From IMG/VR virus record IMGVR_UViG_3300048834_001380, positions 1-24,334 of that record: a stretch of 24,334 nucleotides of DNA. One strand, given 5' to 3'. Origin of the DNA: a virus. The notes under the pieces are model-generated. The model was not told the DNA's origin. It did no database searches and saw only the letters and a program-made list of their open reading frames with translations. A program made the translations under genes and the position numbers. The stretch's first letter is position 1. Every line of letters begins with the position of its first letter. This document shows positions 13,946 to 21,667 of this stretch, one piece after another.

Positions 13946-14430
13946 AGTTCCTCAGCTCGCTTTCCACCCGCCATTACGTCTACATCGTCGGCCTGATGCT
14001 CATGGCGCTTGTGCTGGCGTCGTGCGCAGGCTTCGACCTGGGCGACCTCGTGAAGGTCAAGACGCCGAACACCATCCAGCAGACCACGGGGCTGCCATCC
14101 ACGCTCAGCCTGAACGAGGCCGAGGTCGAGTACCAGAACTGGTTCAACCAGACGCAGACGATCGGTGCGCAGTGGAAGGGCAACATCGAGAAGGCCGGCG
14201 AACTCCGTGGCCTGTTCAGCCAGCTCACGTTGTCGGCCCTCGACACCGTTGGGCCGACGGTCGCGGGCCTACCCGTGCTCGGCCCGGCGCTACCAGCGCT
14301 CACCGGGATCGTCGGCTTGTTCATCGGCTCGGGCCGGCTCCGCAAGGAGAAGGAGGCGTCGTTCAACAAGGGCCTGGAGAAGGGCAGCGGCCTCGCTGGA
14401 GTCCCCCCCAGCGGCGGGAGCGGCGTGTGA
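13942..14430 (+). CDS. Phage-encoded lipoprotein
   Basis: 162 residues with an N-terminal basic/hydrophobic signal and a clear lipobox L25-A-S-C28, so Cys28 should be lipidated after signal peptidase II cleavage. The middle is soluble (NEAEVEYQNWFNQTQTIGAQW). Near residues 100-130 a Gly/Pro/Leu-rich hydrophobic segment (GLPVLGPALPALTGIVGLFI) is followed by RLRKEKE, and the C-terminus is Gly/Ser/Pro-rich. A lipoprotein lying between tail chaperone and tape measure genes is unusual. Phage lipoproteins can block superinfection or act in lysis (outer-membrane spanins). The signal and lipobox are seen directly; the role is inferred. Confidence 0.75.
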   Translation: MKFLSSLSTRHYVYIVGLMLMALVLASCAGFDLGDLVKVKTPNTIQQTTGLPSTLSLNEAEVEYQNWFNQTQTIGAQWKGNIEKAGELRGLFSQLTLSALDTVGPTVAGLPVLGPALPALTGIVGLFIGSGRLRKEKEASFNKGLEKGSGLAGVPPSGGSGV

Positions 14431-14867
14431 TCACCATGCGGATCAAGGACATGTTCTTCGACCGCGCGGCGGTGGTCCGTGCGGTCGATGGGGCCAAGCG
14501 GAAGGTGCTCAGCAAGGCCGGCGCGTTCATCCGCACGGCGGCCCGCACGAGCATCCGCAAGCGCAAAGGGCCCGCACCCGCGGGCAAGCCGCCCCACTCG
14601 CACGAGGGGAGCCTGCGACGGCTCATCCTCTTCGGGTACGACAAGGCGGCGGACTCCGTGGTCGTCGGCCCCGTGGGCTTCAAGAAGAGCGTCGCGCCCA
14701 ATGTGCTGGAGTACGGCGGGGACACGGTCGTGCTGCGGCGCAGGGGCGGACGACTCACATCGCAGAAGGTCACGATCGCCGCGCGGCCGTACATGGCCCC
14801 GGCGCTGGAGCAGGAGCGGCCGAAGTTGCCGCTGCAGTGGCGGAACTCGATTCGGAAGGGGGCCTGA
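14427..14867 (+). CDS. HK97 gp10-like minor tail/neck protein
   Basis: 146 residues from GTG 14427, with GGGAG six bases before; an ATG at 14436 is a weaker choice. The helical, basic N-terminus (AAVVRAVDGAKRKVLSKAGA, FIRTAARTSIRKRKG) followed by PPHSHEGSLRRLILFGYD, SVVVGPVGF and ARPYMAPALEQE is typical of HK97 gp10/virion-morphogenesis type proteins that join head and tail. Normally these lie before the tail tube gene; here it follows the lipoprotein and precedes the tape measure. It overlaps the lipoprotein stop by four bases. Confidence 0.72.
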   Translation: MITMRIKDMFFDRAAVVRAVDGAKRKVLSKAGAFIRTAARTSIRKRKGPAPAGKPPHSHEGSLRRLILFGYDKAADSVVVGPVGFKKSVAPNVLEYGGDTVVLRRRGGRLTSQKVTIAARPYMAPALEQERPKLPLQWRNSIRKGA

Positions 14868-14870
14868 TCG

Positions 14871-16865
14871 GTGGCCGACACGCGGGGCATCCGGGCTGGT
14901 CGGGCGTTCGTCGAACTCGGCGTGAGCGACAAGCTCACGGCCGGGCTTCGTCGCGCCCAGAAGCAGCTCGAGGCCTTCGGCGCTGGCCTGCGGTCCGTCG
15001 GCACCCGGCTCGCGGGGATCGGCGCGACAGCGGTCGCGGCGCTGCTCGGCACGGCGAAGGCCTTCTCTGACACGGGCGACATGCTCGACAAGATGAGCCA
15101 GCGGACCGGCGTGAGCGTGGAGGCCCTGTCCGAGCTTGGGTTCGCGGCCGACCTCTCGGGCACCGACCTGGAAGCCCTGGAGGCCGGGCTCCGCAACATG
15201 CAGCGGACGCTCACGGGCGCGGCGCAAGGCTCGGCATCCGCGGGCGACGCCCTCGGGCGGCTTTGTCTGACCGCCGCCCAACTAGCGGGCCTCGCACCGG
15301 ATGAACAGTTCAAGGTCCTCGCGGAACGCATCTCGCAGGTGCGCGACCCCGCCCTCCGCGCTGCGCTGGCGATGGAGGTCTTCGGCAAGGCCGGAACGAA
15401 GCTTCTGCCGCTTATGGCGGATGGCGCGGCGGGCATCGAGGCGATGCAGCAAGAAGCCCGGCGCCTCGGCCTCACCGTCAGCACCGAGACCGCCCGCGAC
15501 GCCGCCGCGCTGAACGATGCCCTCGGCACCCTCTGGAAGGTGCTCAAGCAGGGCGTGTTCACGATCGGCGGCGCGCTCGCGCCCACGCTTAAGGACCTCG
15601 CCGAGCGGATCACCCGCATCGTCGTGAGCGTCACCACCTGGATCAAGGCCAACCGCGAGACGGTCGTGTGGGCGCTGAAGATCGCCGCCGCCGTCGCCGT
15701 GGCGGGCATCGCCATCATGGCGCTGGGGTACATCGTCACCGGCATCGGAGCGACCCTCGGCATCGTCGCGGGCGTGATCGGTGGCATCGGAACCGCCTTC
15801 AGCCTGATCGGAGCCGCCATCGCGGCGATCCTGCCGCCGGTCTGGCTGGCGATCGCCGCGATCGTGGCGCTCGGCGGCGTGCTCATCGTCACCACGGGCG
15901 TCGGCGGGGAGGCCCTCGCCTGGCTCGGCGAACAGTTCACGCGCCTGCGCGACTGGGTGACAAAGGTCGTCGGCGGTATCTCAGACGCCCTCGCGGCGGG
16001 CGACATCGCGCTGGCCGCCGAGATCCTGTGGCTATCCCTGAAGGTGGTCTGGCAGCAGGGCGTCGCCGCGCTGAACAAGGTTTGGCTGGAGGCCAAGGAG
16101 TTCTTCGTCTCCACCGCCTATGGCATGTGGTACGGGGCGCTGGCCGCCGCGGAGATCGTCTTCCACGCGCTCGAGATCGCCTGGATCGAGACCACGTCGT
16201 TCCTTTCCAAGACCTGGACCAACTTCACCACCGGCTTCCAGCAGGTGTGGGAGTCGGCATCGTCGTGGGTCGCCAAGCGGATGCTGGAGATCCAGGGGCT
16301 GTTCGACTCCGGGCTCGACGTGGACGCCGCGAAGAGGGCCGTCGATGATCAACTCGAATCCCGCCTTGCGGAACTGGAGAGCGCGGCCCAGCGGCAAGTG
16401 GCCGAGCGCGAGGGACAGCGCGAGGCCGAGCGCGAGCAAGCCGCCGCCCTGCACGAGGCAACCCTGGCCGGGATCGGTCGTGACTTTGAGGAGGCCCAGG
16501 CCGCGCTCAAGGCGAACACGGAGGCCGGGCTCGCGGAGTCGCAATCGGCGCTGGATGCCGCGAAGCAGAAGCTCGCCGACGCCATCGAGCAGGCCCGTCA
16601 GAAGCGCGAAGCGGCTGACGCTGAGCGCGGGCCCGGGCGCACGCCCCGCGACCTGATGGCCGAGTTCGAGGACCGCCTCGCCGGGCTCGGAGACGTCATT
16701 GGCAAGGGAATCAGCGTGCGCGGGACGTTCAACGTGCGCGCGGCGCAGGGCCTGGAGTCAGACGGAGGGGCCGCCGAGCGCACCGCCCGGGCCACCGAGC
16801 AGACCGCCAAGCACACCAAGCGCCTGGCCGACGCCGCGCATAGCGGCGGGCTGACGTTCGCCTAA
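14871..16865 (+). CDS. Tail tape measure protein
   Basis: 664 residues, GTG start three bases after the previous stop. The N-terminal part (SDKLTAGLRRAQKQLEAFGA then GDMLDKMSQRTGVSVEALSE) is characteristic of tape measure proteins. There is a long hydrophobic Ala/Gly/Ile-rich region at about 265-344 and a charged helical, probably coiled-coil region at about 490-590 (ERDGQ-type Glu/Arg/Ala repeats). The C-terminus is Ala/Thr/Lys-rich. Tape measure length scales with tail length at roughly 0.15 nm per residue, so this suggests a tail near 100 nm. It is short compared with many siphophage tape measures, which often exceed 1000 residues. Confidence 0.9.
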   Translation: MADTRGIRAGRAFVELGVSDKLTAGLRRAQKQLEAFGAGLRSVGTRLAGIGATAVAALLGTAKAFSDTGDMLDKMSQRTGVSVEALSELGFAADLSGTDLEALEAGLRNMQRTLTGAAQGSASAGDALGRLCLTAAQLAGLAPDEQFKVLAERISQVRDPALRAALAMEVFGKAGTKLLPLMADGAAGIEAMQQEARRLGLTVSTETARDAAALNDALGTLWKVLKQGVFTIGGALAPTLKDLAERITRIVVSVTTWIKANRETVVWALKIAAAVAVAGIAIMALGYIVTGIGATLGIVAGVIGGIGTAFSLIGAAIAAILPPVWLAIAAIVALGGVLIVTTGVGGEALAWLGEQFTRLRDWVTKVVGGISDALAAGDIALAAEILWLSLKVVWQQGVAALNKVWLEAKEFFVSTAYGMWYGALAAAEIVFHALEIAWIETTSFLSKTWTNFTTGFQQVWESASSWVAKRMLEIQGLFDSGLDVDAAKRAVDDQLESRLAELESAAQRQVAEREGQREAEREQAAALHEATLAGIGRDFEEAQAALKANTEAGLAESQSALDAAKQKLADAIEQARQKREAADAERGPGRTPRDLMAEFEDRLAGLGDVIGKGISVRGTFNVRAAQGLESDGGAAERTARATEQTAKHTKRLADAAHSGGLTFA

Positions 16866-16877
16866 GGAGACACGTTC

Positions 16878-17687
16878 GTGGCGATCACGGTGACGGAGAA
16901 GTTCGAGAGCCGCAAGTCCACCAAGGGCGACAATCCCTCGGCGGAGTTGGTCTACACCGTGCGCGGGACCAATGACGACCTCGCGGCCCGCAACGCGGCC
17001 GAGACGACAAGCCCCGCGACCTACGACGGCCAGCCCCGGCAATCCACCTCCGTCGAGCCCGTCGGCGATGAGCTGTGGGAGGCCGTGGTCCGGTACGGGA
17101 AGGCCCAAGGAGGCTCGCTCCCCGAGCCGGGCGAGAGCATCTTCTCCTTCGACACCGGCGGCGGCACGCAGCACATCACCCAGAGCAAGGAAACGGTGTC
17201 GTCGCACGCGCCCTCGGGCTCGTCGCCACCTGACTTCGGCGGCGCAATCGGTGTCACCGCCGACGGCGTCGAGGGCGTGGACATCACCGTCCCGGTCTTT
17301 CAGTTCTCCGAGACGCACTACTTCACCAACGACCAGGTCACGCCGTCGTACAAGGGCACGCTCTTTACGCTCACGGGCAAGGTGAACTCTGGCGCGTTCA
17401 AGGGGTTTCAGGCGGGCGAGGTCCTGTTCCTCGGCGCATCGGGCGCGCGGCGCGGCACCGATCCCGACGACGACTGGGAGATCACCTTCCGGTTCGCGGC
17501 CAGCCCCAACGCGAGCGGCATCTCGGTCGGCGACATCAGCGGCATCAGCAAGAAGGGGTGGGAGTACCTGTGGGTGCGGTACGCCGACCAGGAAGACACC
17601 GGATCGCACGCGATCGTGAAGCGCCCAGTCGCGGCGTATGTCGAGCGCGTGTACGACGAGGGCAGCTTCGCCGGACTGGGAATCTGA
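16878..17687 (+). CDS. Putative distal tail/baseplate protein
   Basis: 269 residues, GTG start with AAGGAG upstream. The protein is soluble and beta-rich. Its first half is repeated-strand sequence (AELVYTVRGTNDDLAARN, ATYDGQPRQSTSVEPVG) and its second half contains HYFTNDQVTPSYKGTLFTLTG and ISKKGWEYLWVRYADQEDTG. No named family is recognised with confidence. The position just after the tape measure is where distal tail (Dit-like) and baseplate proteins are encoded. There is no signal peptide or membrane segment, so a virion role is the best inference. Confidence 0.62.
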   Translation: MAITVTEKFESRKSTKGDNPSAELVYTVRGTNDDLAARNAAETTSPATYDGQPRQSTSVEPVGDELWEAVVRYGKAQGGSLPEPGESIFSFDTGGGTQHITQSKETVSSHAPSGSSPPDFGGAIGVTADGVEGVDITVPVFQFSETHYFTNDQVTPSYKGTLFTLTGKVNSGAFKGFQAGEVLFLGASGARRGTDPDDDWEITFRFAASPNASGISVGDISGISKKGWEYLWVRYADQEDTGSHAIVKRPVAAYVERVYDEGSFAGLGI

Positions 17688-17705
17688 CCCCCCACGAGGA
17701 GACGC

Positions 17706-18734
17706 ATGGGCGACCTGTTCCGCAAAGTCCGATCGGGCCAACCGCTCCGCATCCCCGCGGCGGCGTACAACGCCTTCGTTGACGCGGCGGTCGATCTGCG
17801 CCGACGGGAGCAGAATGCCAATGCGGGGCCCGCGCTGGAGCCGGCGCAGCGCGGCATCGTGTTGGTCCGCAACGACTCAGACGATGACATCGAGCCGTAC
17901 CACGCGCTCGCGATCACCGGCGTTCTGGTTCAGCCCGACAACGAGGACCAGGAGCGCACGTTCCACAGCCGCACGCCGCTGACGGGCGAGATCGCAACCG
18001 ACGAGTCGCCGTCGCTCTCGTTCGTGCTGGCCCTCCAGCCGATCAAGTCGGGCGAACTCGGCCGCTGCGTGCTCACGGGCGTCACGCCGGCGCGGGTCTA
18101 CATCACGAACGAGACGGATACGACCTGCGAGCTGGCTCCCGAGGAGACCATGCTGGCCAGCACGCCCATGGGCGGCATCCCGATCCTGTGGAAGGAGGAG
18201 GGCACCGGCGAGAAGTGGGCCGTCATCGAGATGGGTCAGCCGTCGCCCGGCCGCGTCACGGCGATCCTCGGGGCAGCGCAGCCTATTCCCACTGAGAACA
18301 ACCGCTGGCGCTACCCGTGGGTCGAGGCCCGGATCGACGGCGATCCCGGCAGCGACACCTACCTGCGCTATGTCCCCGTGCCCGAAGGGCTGTCCTCGCA
18401 GCTCCCCGGCGGCGGCGAGGACCCGACGCGGCTGGCGATCAACCGCTTCGAGGCCCATCACATGAACGACTTCGACCCCGGCTCGGGCTTCGGCGGCCTG
18501 CTGGGGTTGGGTCCGGTCTGTGAGTTGCCCGGCGTGCTGCCGAAGTGCCCGCCCGCGCGGTCGCTCAAGCCCAAGCTCGTGCCGATACCGGAGGGCGTCT
18601 GCGTGCAGCTCACCTGTGAGCGCAACAGCAAGGGCAGGCCGGTGTGGGTGTTCGAGGCGATGAGCCTGATTGAGATCGCCGACCCGGCCGACGAGAACCG
18701 CAAGTTCAACATCTACATCGAGGGAGGCGCATGA
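17706..18734 (+). CDS. Putative tail-tip structural protein of unknown family
   Basis: 342 residues, ATG 17706 with GAGGAG upstream. It starts GDLFRKVRSGQPLRIPAAAY and has a helical lead-in (NAFVDAAVDLRRREQNA). A beta-rich body follows (RGIVLVRNDSDDDIEPYHAL, GRCVLTGVTPARVYITNE), consistent with a trimeric or baseplate-type structural protein. The C-terminal part has a Gly/Leu-rich loop and several Cys (CELPGVLPKCPPARS, CVQLTCERNSKG) that might pair. No family is identified. It lies in the late operon and overlaps the methyltransferase start by four bases, linking virion and modification genes translationally. Confidence 0.62.
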   Translation: MGDLFRKVRSGQPLRIPAAAYNAFVDAAVDLRRREQNANAGPALEPAQRGIVLVRNDSDDDIEPYHALAITGVLVQPDNEDQERTFHSRTPLTGEIATDESPSLSFVLALQPIKSGELGRCVLTGVTPARVYITNETDTTCELAPEETMLASTPMGGIPILWKEEGTGEKWAVIEMGQPSPGRVTAILGAAQPIPTENNRWRYPWVEARIDGDPGSDTYLRYVPVPEGLSSQLPGGGEDPTRLAINRFEAHHMNDFDPGSGFGGLLGLGPVCELPGVLPKCPPARSLKPKLVPIPEGVCVQLTCERNSKGRPVWVFEAMSLIEIADPADENRKFNIYIEGGA

Positions 18735-19339
18735 GCACGACCTCCTTGACCAAGCCCACACTCGATATCCGGCGCGAGCACGAGCGGAAAAAGTACGTCG
18801 CGTTGGCCGCGCGGCCAGCCGCGCCCGGGACTGGGTATGGCGCAACCAACCACGGCGCGGCCGCGATCGCGCTCGTGCAGCGCCTGAAGCCCCGCTTCAT
18901 CGTGGACTTCGGGTGCGGGCGGAATGACTTCATCGGCGCGTTGCGGCGGGTCGGGATCGACGGGCTCGGCATCGACTTCGCCTTCCCCGAAGCGGACATC
19001 CCGCGGGCGATGCACAAGACCGGTCTGCTCGACGGCGTGGCCGACGTGGTGACAAGCTTCGATGCCCTGGAGCACCTTCTCCCGGAGGATGTGGACGCGG
19101 TGCTCGCCGAGATGCGGCGGCTGGCACGCCCGCGGGGTCACTTCGTGTTCTCGATCTGCACGCGTCCGAGCCGGACAACCGTCGCCGGCGAGGGACTGCA
19201 CCCCACCGTGCGGCCGCTGGCGTGGTGGCTGGATCGCATCGGCCAGGTCGGCACGGTGACGACGCCAAAGGCGGAGGGCCGCTACATCGTCGGGCGGTTC
19301 GCGGCCAAGGAGGGCCGGGGGGGGTGCGGCTGTGCGTGA
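18731..19339 (+). CDS. Class I SAM-dependent methyltransferase-like protein
   Basis: 202 residues, ATGA overlap with the structural gene before it. The Rossmann motif I is IVDFGCGRNDF. Later come GLGIDF (acidic ribose-binding position), VTSFDALEHLLPEDVDAVL and ARPRGHFVFS, the usual order of type-11 methyltransferases. The C-terminus ends in a GGCGCA stretch. It has no DNA-methylase DPPY motif, so a small molecule, sugar or protein is the likely substrate. Being coupled to a DUF115-like gene and a Ser-rich tail protein, it might finish a glycan, but that is inference. The last eight bases overlap the next gene. Confidence 0.8.
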   Translation: MSTTSLTKPTLDIRREHERKKYVALAARPAAPGTGYGATNHGAAAIALVQRLKPRFIVDFGCGRNDFIGALRRVGIDGLGIDFAFPEADIPRAMHKTGLLDGVADVVTSFDALEHLLPEDVDAVLAEMRRLARPRGHFVFSICTRPSRTTVAGEGLHPTVRPLAWWLDRIGQVGTVTTPKAEGRYIVGRFAAKEGRGGCGCA

Positions 19340-20234
19340 GAACCAGTCGGACATCGCGGCGCTTCAGGCGGGACTCAAGGCACGGAAGCCCGCGCGGGAT
19401 GGCCTGCGCCTCTACACAGCCGACTTCGACTCGGTCTCGCTCGCCGGGTTCTATCGCGGGCGTTCGGCGTTCCTGATCCTGTCGGGGCCGTCGCTCACGC
19501 AGGTGGACCTGATGCAGCTCAACAAGCGCGGCATCGTCACGATGGGGGTGAACAACTCCTGGTCCGTGCATCGCCCGACGCTGTGGACCTGCGTGGACGA
19601 TCCTGGCCGCTTCATCGACACCGGCTGGAAGGATCCCGGCATCCTGAAGTTCGTGCCGACGTGCGCGTGGGACAAGCGCCTCCGCATCCAGAATCCCGAC
19701 GGCACGATGCGTGCCAGCGCATTCAAGGTCCACCAGATGCCCAGCGTGCTGTTGTTCCGCCGCGCCGATCATTTCGATCATGCGCGGTTCCTCACGGGCG
19801 ACTCCGTGCCCTGGGGCAACGACGCCAAGCACGCGGATTCTCTCGGCATCACCGGCAAGCGGAGCGTCATGCTTGTCGCCCTGCGCCTCCTGCATCACCT
19901 CGGCTTCGGCACGGTGTACCTGCTCGGCTGCGACTTCAAGATGGCGACCGACCGCAAGTATGCCTTCGAGGAGCACCGCGCCCCCAACGCCATCCGGCAC
20001 AACAACGTCCTGTACGACTCCCTGGCCCGCCGCTTCGAGGCCCTGCGGCCGCACTTTGACAAGCACCGCTTCCGCGTCATCAACTGCTCGCCCGGCAGTG
20101 AGCTCCAGGCGTTCGAGCGCATGGACTTCGCCGCGGCGGTGAAGGCCGCATCCACTGAGTGCGGCAAGCCCGTGAGCACGCAGGGCTGGTACGAACCCAA
20201 TCCGAAGCCGACCCCGCAGGAGGCCGCCCGATGA
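19332..20234 (+). CDS. DUF115/MptE-like or sialyltransferase-like protein
   Basis: 300 residues, GTG start overlapping the methyltransferase. The pattern SAFLILSGPSLTQVDLMQLN then GIVTMGVNNSW, LWTCVDDPGRF and YLLGCDFKMATDRKY resembles proteins of the DUF115/MptE-like group and Cst-type sialyltransferases. This set includes Maf flagellin glycosyltransferases that modify Ser/Thr. The GPS and LLGCDF motifs are placed as in those folds. The C-terminal tail is polar with several Pro. Enzymatic activity is not provable from sequence, but an NDP- or CMP-sugar transferase is the leading idea. It lies immediately before a tail protein with dense serine repeats. Confidence 0.68.
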   Translation: MRENQSDIAALQAGLKARKPARDGLRLYTADFDSVSLAGFYRGRSAFLILSGPSLTQVDLMQLNKRGIVTMGVNNSWSVHRPTLWTCVDDPGRFIDTGWKDPGILKFVPTCAWDKRLRIQNPDGTMRASAFKVHQMPSVLLFRRADHFDHARFLTGDSVPWGNDAKHADSLGITGKRSVMLVALRLLHHLGFGTVYLLGCDFKMATDRKYAFEEHRAPNAIRHNNVLYDSLARRFEALRPHFDKHRFRVINCSPGSELQAFERMDFAAAVKAASTECGKPVSTQGWYEPNPKPTPQEAAR

Positions 20235-21586
20235 GCGACGGCCCGACCCGATACTATTTATACATCCCCGTCTGGGCGACGGGCCGTCCGCCCACGGGTG
20301 GCGGGTCGAGCAACTACTCCACGCCGTCGGGTTCGACGCCCGAGAGCACCTACTCGACGCCGACAAGCACGCCGAGCATGCCGTCGAGCTATTCGACGAC
20401 GGGCGATGTCATCTACACGACCGGCTCCGGCGGAACGCCCACGCTCACGTTCTACACCACCGGCGCCTTCACCAGCAACACTTCGGGGACGACGCACACG
20501 CCGTCGAGCAGCGGGTCGAGCGACTCCATGTCCTCAGGATCGACGGGTTCGAGCAGCGGCACGCCGACATCATCGTCAGGCTCGATGTCGTCCAGCGGGG
20601 GATCTTCGTCGGGATCATCGTCGAGCGGGTCCTCCAGCAGCGGGTCTGGCTCTTCGAGCGGATCGGGGTCATCGGGTTCGGGCAGTAGCGGACAAAGCAG
20701 CGGAATGTCCAGCGGCGCTTCATCCGGCGCCAGCAGCGGCATGAGTTCCGGAGCCTCGTCCGGCGCATCCTCCGGAGGATCATCCGGCGGCGGCTCGTCT
20801 GGTGGAGGATCGTCCGGCGGCGGTGGTTCGAGCGGCGGTGGTTCCGGCCCCGGTGGGTCCGGTCCAGGCGGCTCGGGTCCGGGCGGCAGCGGGCCGGGTT
20901 CCGGCCCCGGCAGCAACTGCCTCCTCTTTGGGACGCTCGTACGCCTCGAGGACGGCCGCCTTACGCCCATCGAGAACCTCAAGCCGGGCGACCGCGTGGC
21001 ATCCATCCAGGTGCCCGGCCTGGAGGTCGATGTCCCCTACCGCGCCCAGTACAACTGGCTCTCGCACCACGGCCTGCACGGCGCAACGCCCGTCGCTGCC
21101 CGCGTCGCCAGCATCCGCCTCGGCGAGCACCACGGCTTCATCGTCATCAACCGCCGCCTGAAGGCGACGCCCGAGCACCCGTTCATGATCCGCCGCGGCG
21201 ACGAGTGGGGCTTCGCGTCCGCGGAGTTCATCCAGGCAGGCGACTTCCTGATCGACGAGCACATGAACGAGGAAGAAGTCGATTCGGTCCTCCGTATCGA
21301 CGCCCCGACACGCACCGTGGCCATCCACATTCCCGGTACGAACACGCTTCTGGCCGAGGGAGTGTGGGTCCACAACGACATGCCCGCTACGGCCCACAGC
21401 GGCTCGAGCGGATCATCCTCCGGATCGGGCTCTGGTTCCGGTTCGGGATCGGGGTCAGGGTCAGGATCGATGTCTGGATCAACCAGCGGGTCGTCCAGCA
21501 GCGGATCGTCGTCCCGCAGCAAGTCTAGCGGGTCGTCCTCGTTCTCGACCTCTGGGTCCACGTCCGGCAGCGGTCTGGCAGCATGA
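20231..21586 (+). CDS. Ser/Gly-rich tail protein with internal Hint (intein-like) domain
   Basis: 451 residues from ATG 20231 (AGGAGG seven bases upstream, overlapping the previous stop). Residues 1 to ~95 are Thr/Ser/Pro-rich with short YSTP and TTG patterns. Residues ~96-228 are almost pure Ser/Gly with some Pro. Residues 230-382 form a Hint domain: Cys230 opens block A (CLLFGTLVRLEDG), block B has T313-P-E-H316, and it ends GVWVHN with H381-N382. At 153 residues it has no homing endonuclease. The residue after Asn382 is Asp, not Cys, Ser or Thr, so ordinary protein splicing is unlikely and cleavage is expected. A second Ser/Gly tract (390-451) follows. The position at the end of the tail genes suggests a fibre or adhesin; that and the self-processing are inferred. 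Confidence 0.8.
   Translation: MSDGPTRYYLYIPVWATGRPPTGGGSSNYSTPSGSTPESTYSTPTSTPSMPSSYSTTGDVIYTTGSGGTPTLTFYTTGAFTSNTSGTTHTPSSSGSSDSMSSGSTGSSSGTPTSSSGSMSSSGGSSSGSSSSGSSSSGSGSSSGSGSSGSGSSGQSSGMSSGASSGASSGMSSGASSGASSGGSSGGGSSGGGSSGGGGSSGGGSGPGGSGPGGSGPGGSGPGSGPGSNCLLFGTLVRLEDGRLTPIENLKPGDRVASIQVPGLEVDVPYRAQYNWLSHHGLHGATPVAARVASIRLGEHHGFIVINRRLKATPEHPFMIRRGDEWGFASAEFIQAGDFLIDEHMNEEEVDSVLRIDAPTRTVAIHIPGTNTLLAEGVWVHNDMPATAHSGSSGSSSGSGSGSGSGSGSGSGSMSGSTSGSSSSGSSSRSKSSGSSSFSTSGSTSGSGLAA
20510..20916 (+). repeat. Low-complexity Ser/Gly-coding repeat tract
   Basis: The DNA is made of short degenerate repeats of the type AGCGGGTCG and TCCGGCGG coding Ser-Ser-Gly and Gly-Gly-Ser units, ending in several GGTCCGGG-type (GPGGS) units. 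A similar tract lies at 21400-21580. Such tracts can change length by slippage. Antisense frames here stay open only because of the repetition. Confidence 0.7.
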
Positions 21587-21639
21587 GCGGATCGAGCAGC
21601 CCGTCCGGCGGTGGGTCAGGGTCGGTGATCGAGCAGTAG
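21583..21639 (+). other. Tiny 18-codon frame overlapping the fibre stop
   Basis: ATG 21583 overlaps the tail protein stop (ATGA) and reads MSGSSSPSGGGSGSVIEQ before a TAG. It keeps the Ser/Gly composition of the upstream gene in the -1 frame, so it may be the leftover of a slippage event or a reading frame reached by a shift. A functional peptide is not supported beyond the overlap. The rest of the gap to 21667 shows no clear terminator. Confidence 0.35.
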
Positions 21640-21667
21640 CTGACTCAGAGCGCGGTCTCACGAGAAG

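Noticed and set aside
14363-16114. A 583-codon minus-strand frame opposite the tape measure gene
   Set aside because: Antisense to a clear tape measure protein; Ala/Ser/Pro/Arg-rich composition and no motif, expected in a GC-rich genome.
20452-21006. Asp/Pro-rich minus-strand frame opposite the Ser/Gly tract
   Set aside because: The Pro/Asp/Glu runs are simply the complement of Ser/Gly repeat codons.
20510-21580. CRISPR-like array suspected from dense repeats
   Set aside because: Repeats are short, degenerate, in frame and code for Ser/Gly; there are no regular spacers and no cas genes.
20231-21586. Polymorphic toxin with a Hint pre-toxin domain
   Set aside because: A Hint domain before a C-terminal toxin is the usual toxin layout, but here only a 69-residue stretch that is mostly Ser/Gly-rich follows it, with no toxin-like domain and no immunity gene downstream.
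21587-21667. Attachment site or terminator between the convergent fibre and ATPase genes
   Set aside because: Only a 10-bp direct repeat (GATCGAGCAG at 21590 and 21627) is seen; there is no tRNA, integrase or stem with a U-tract.
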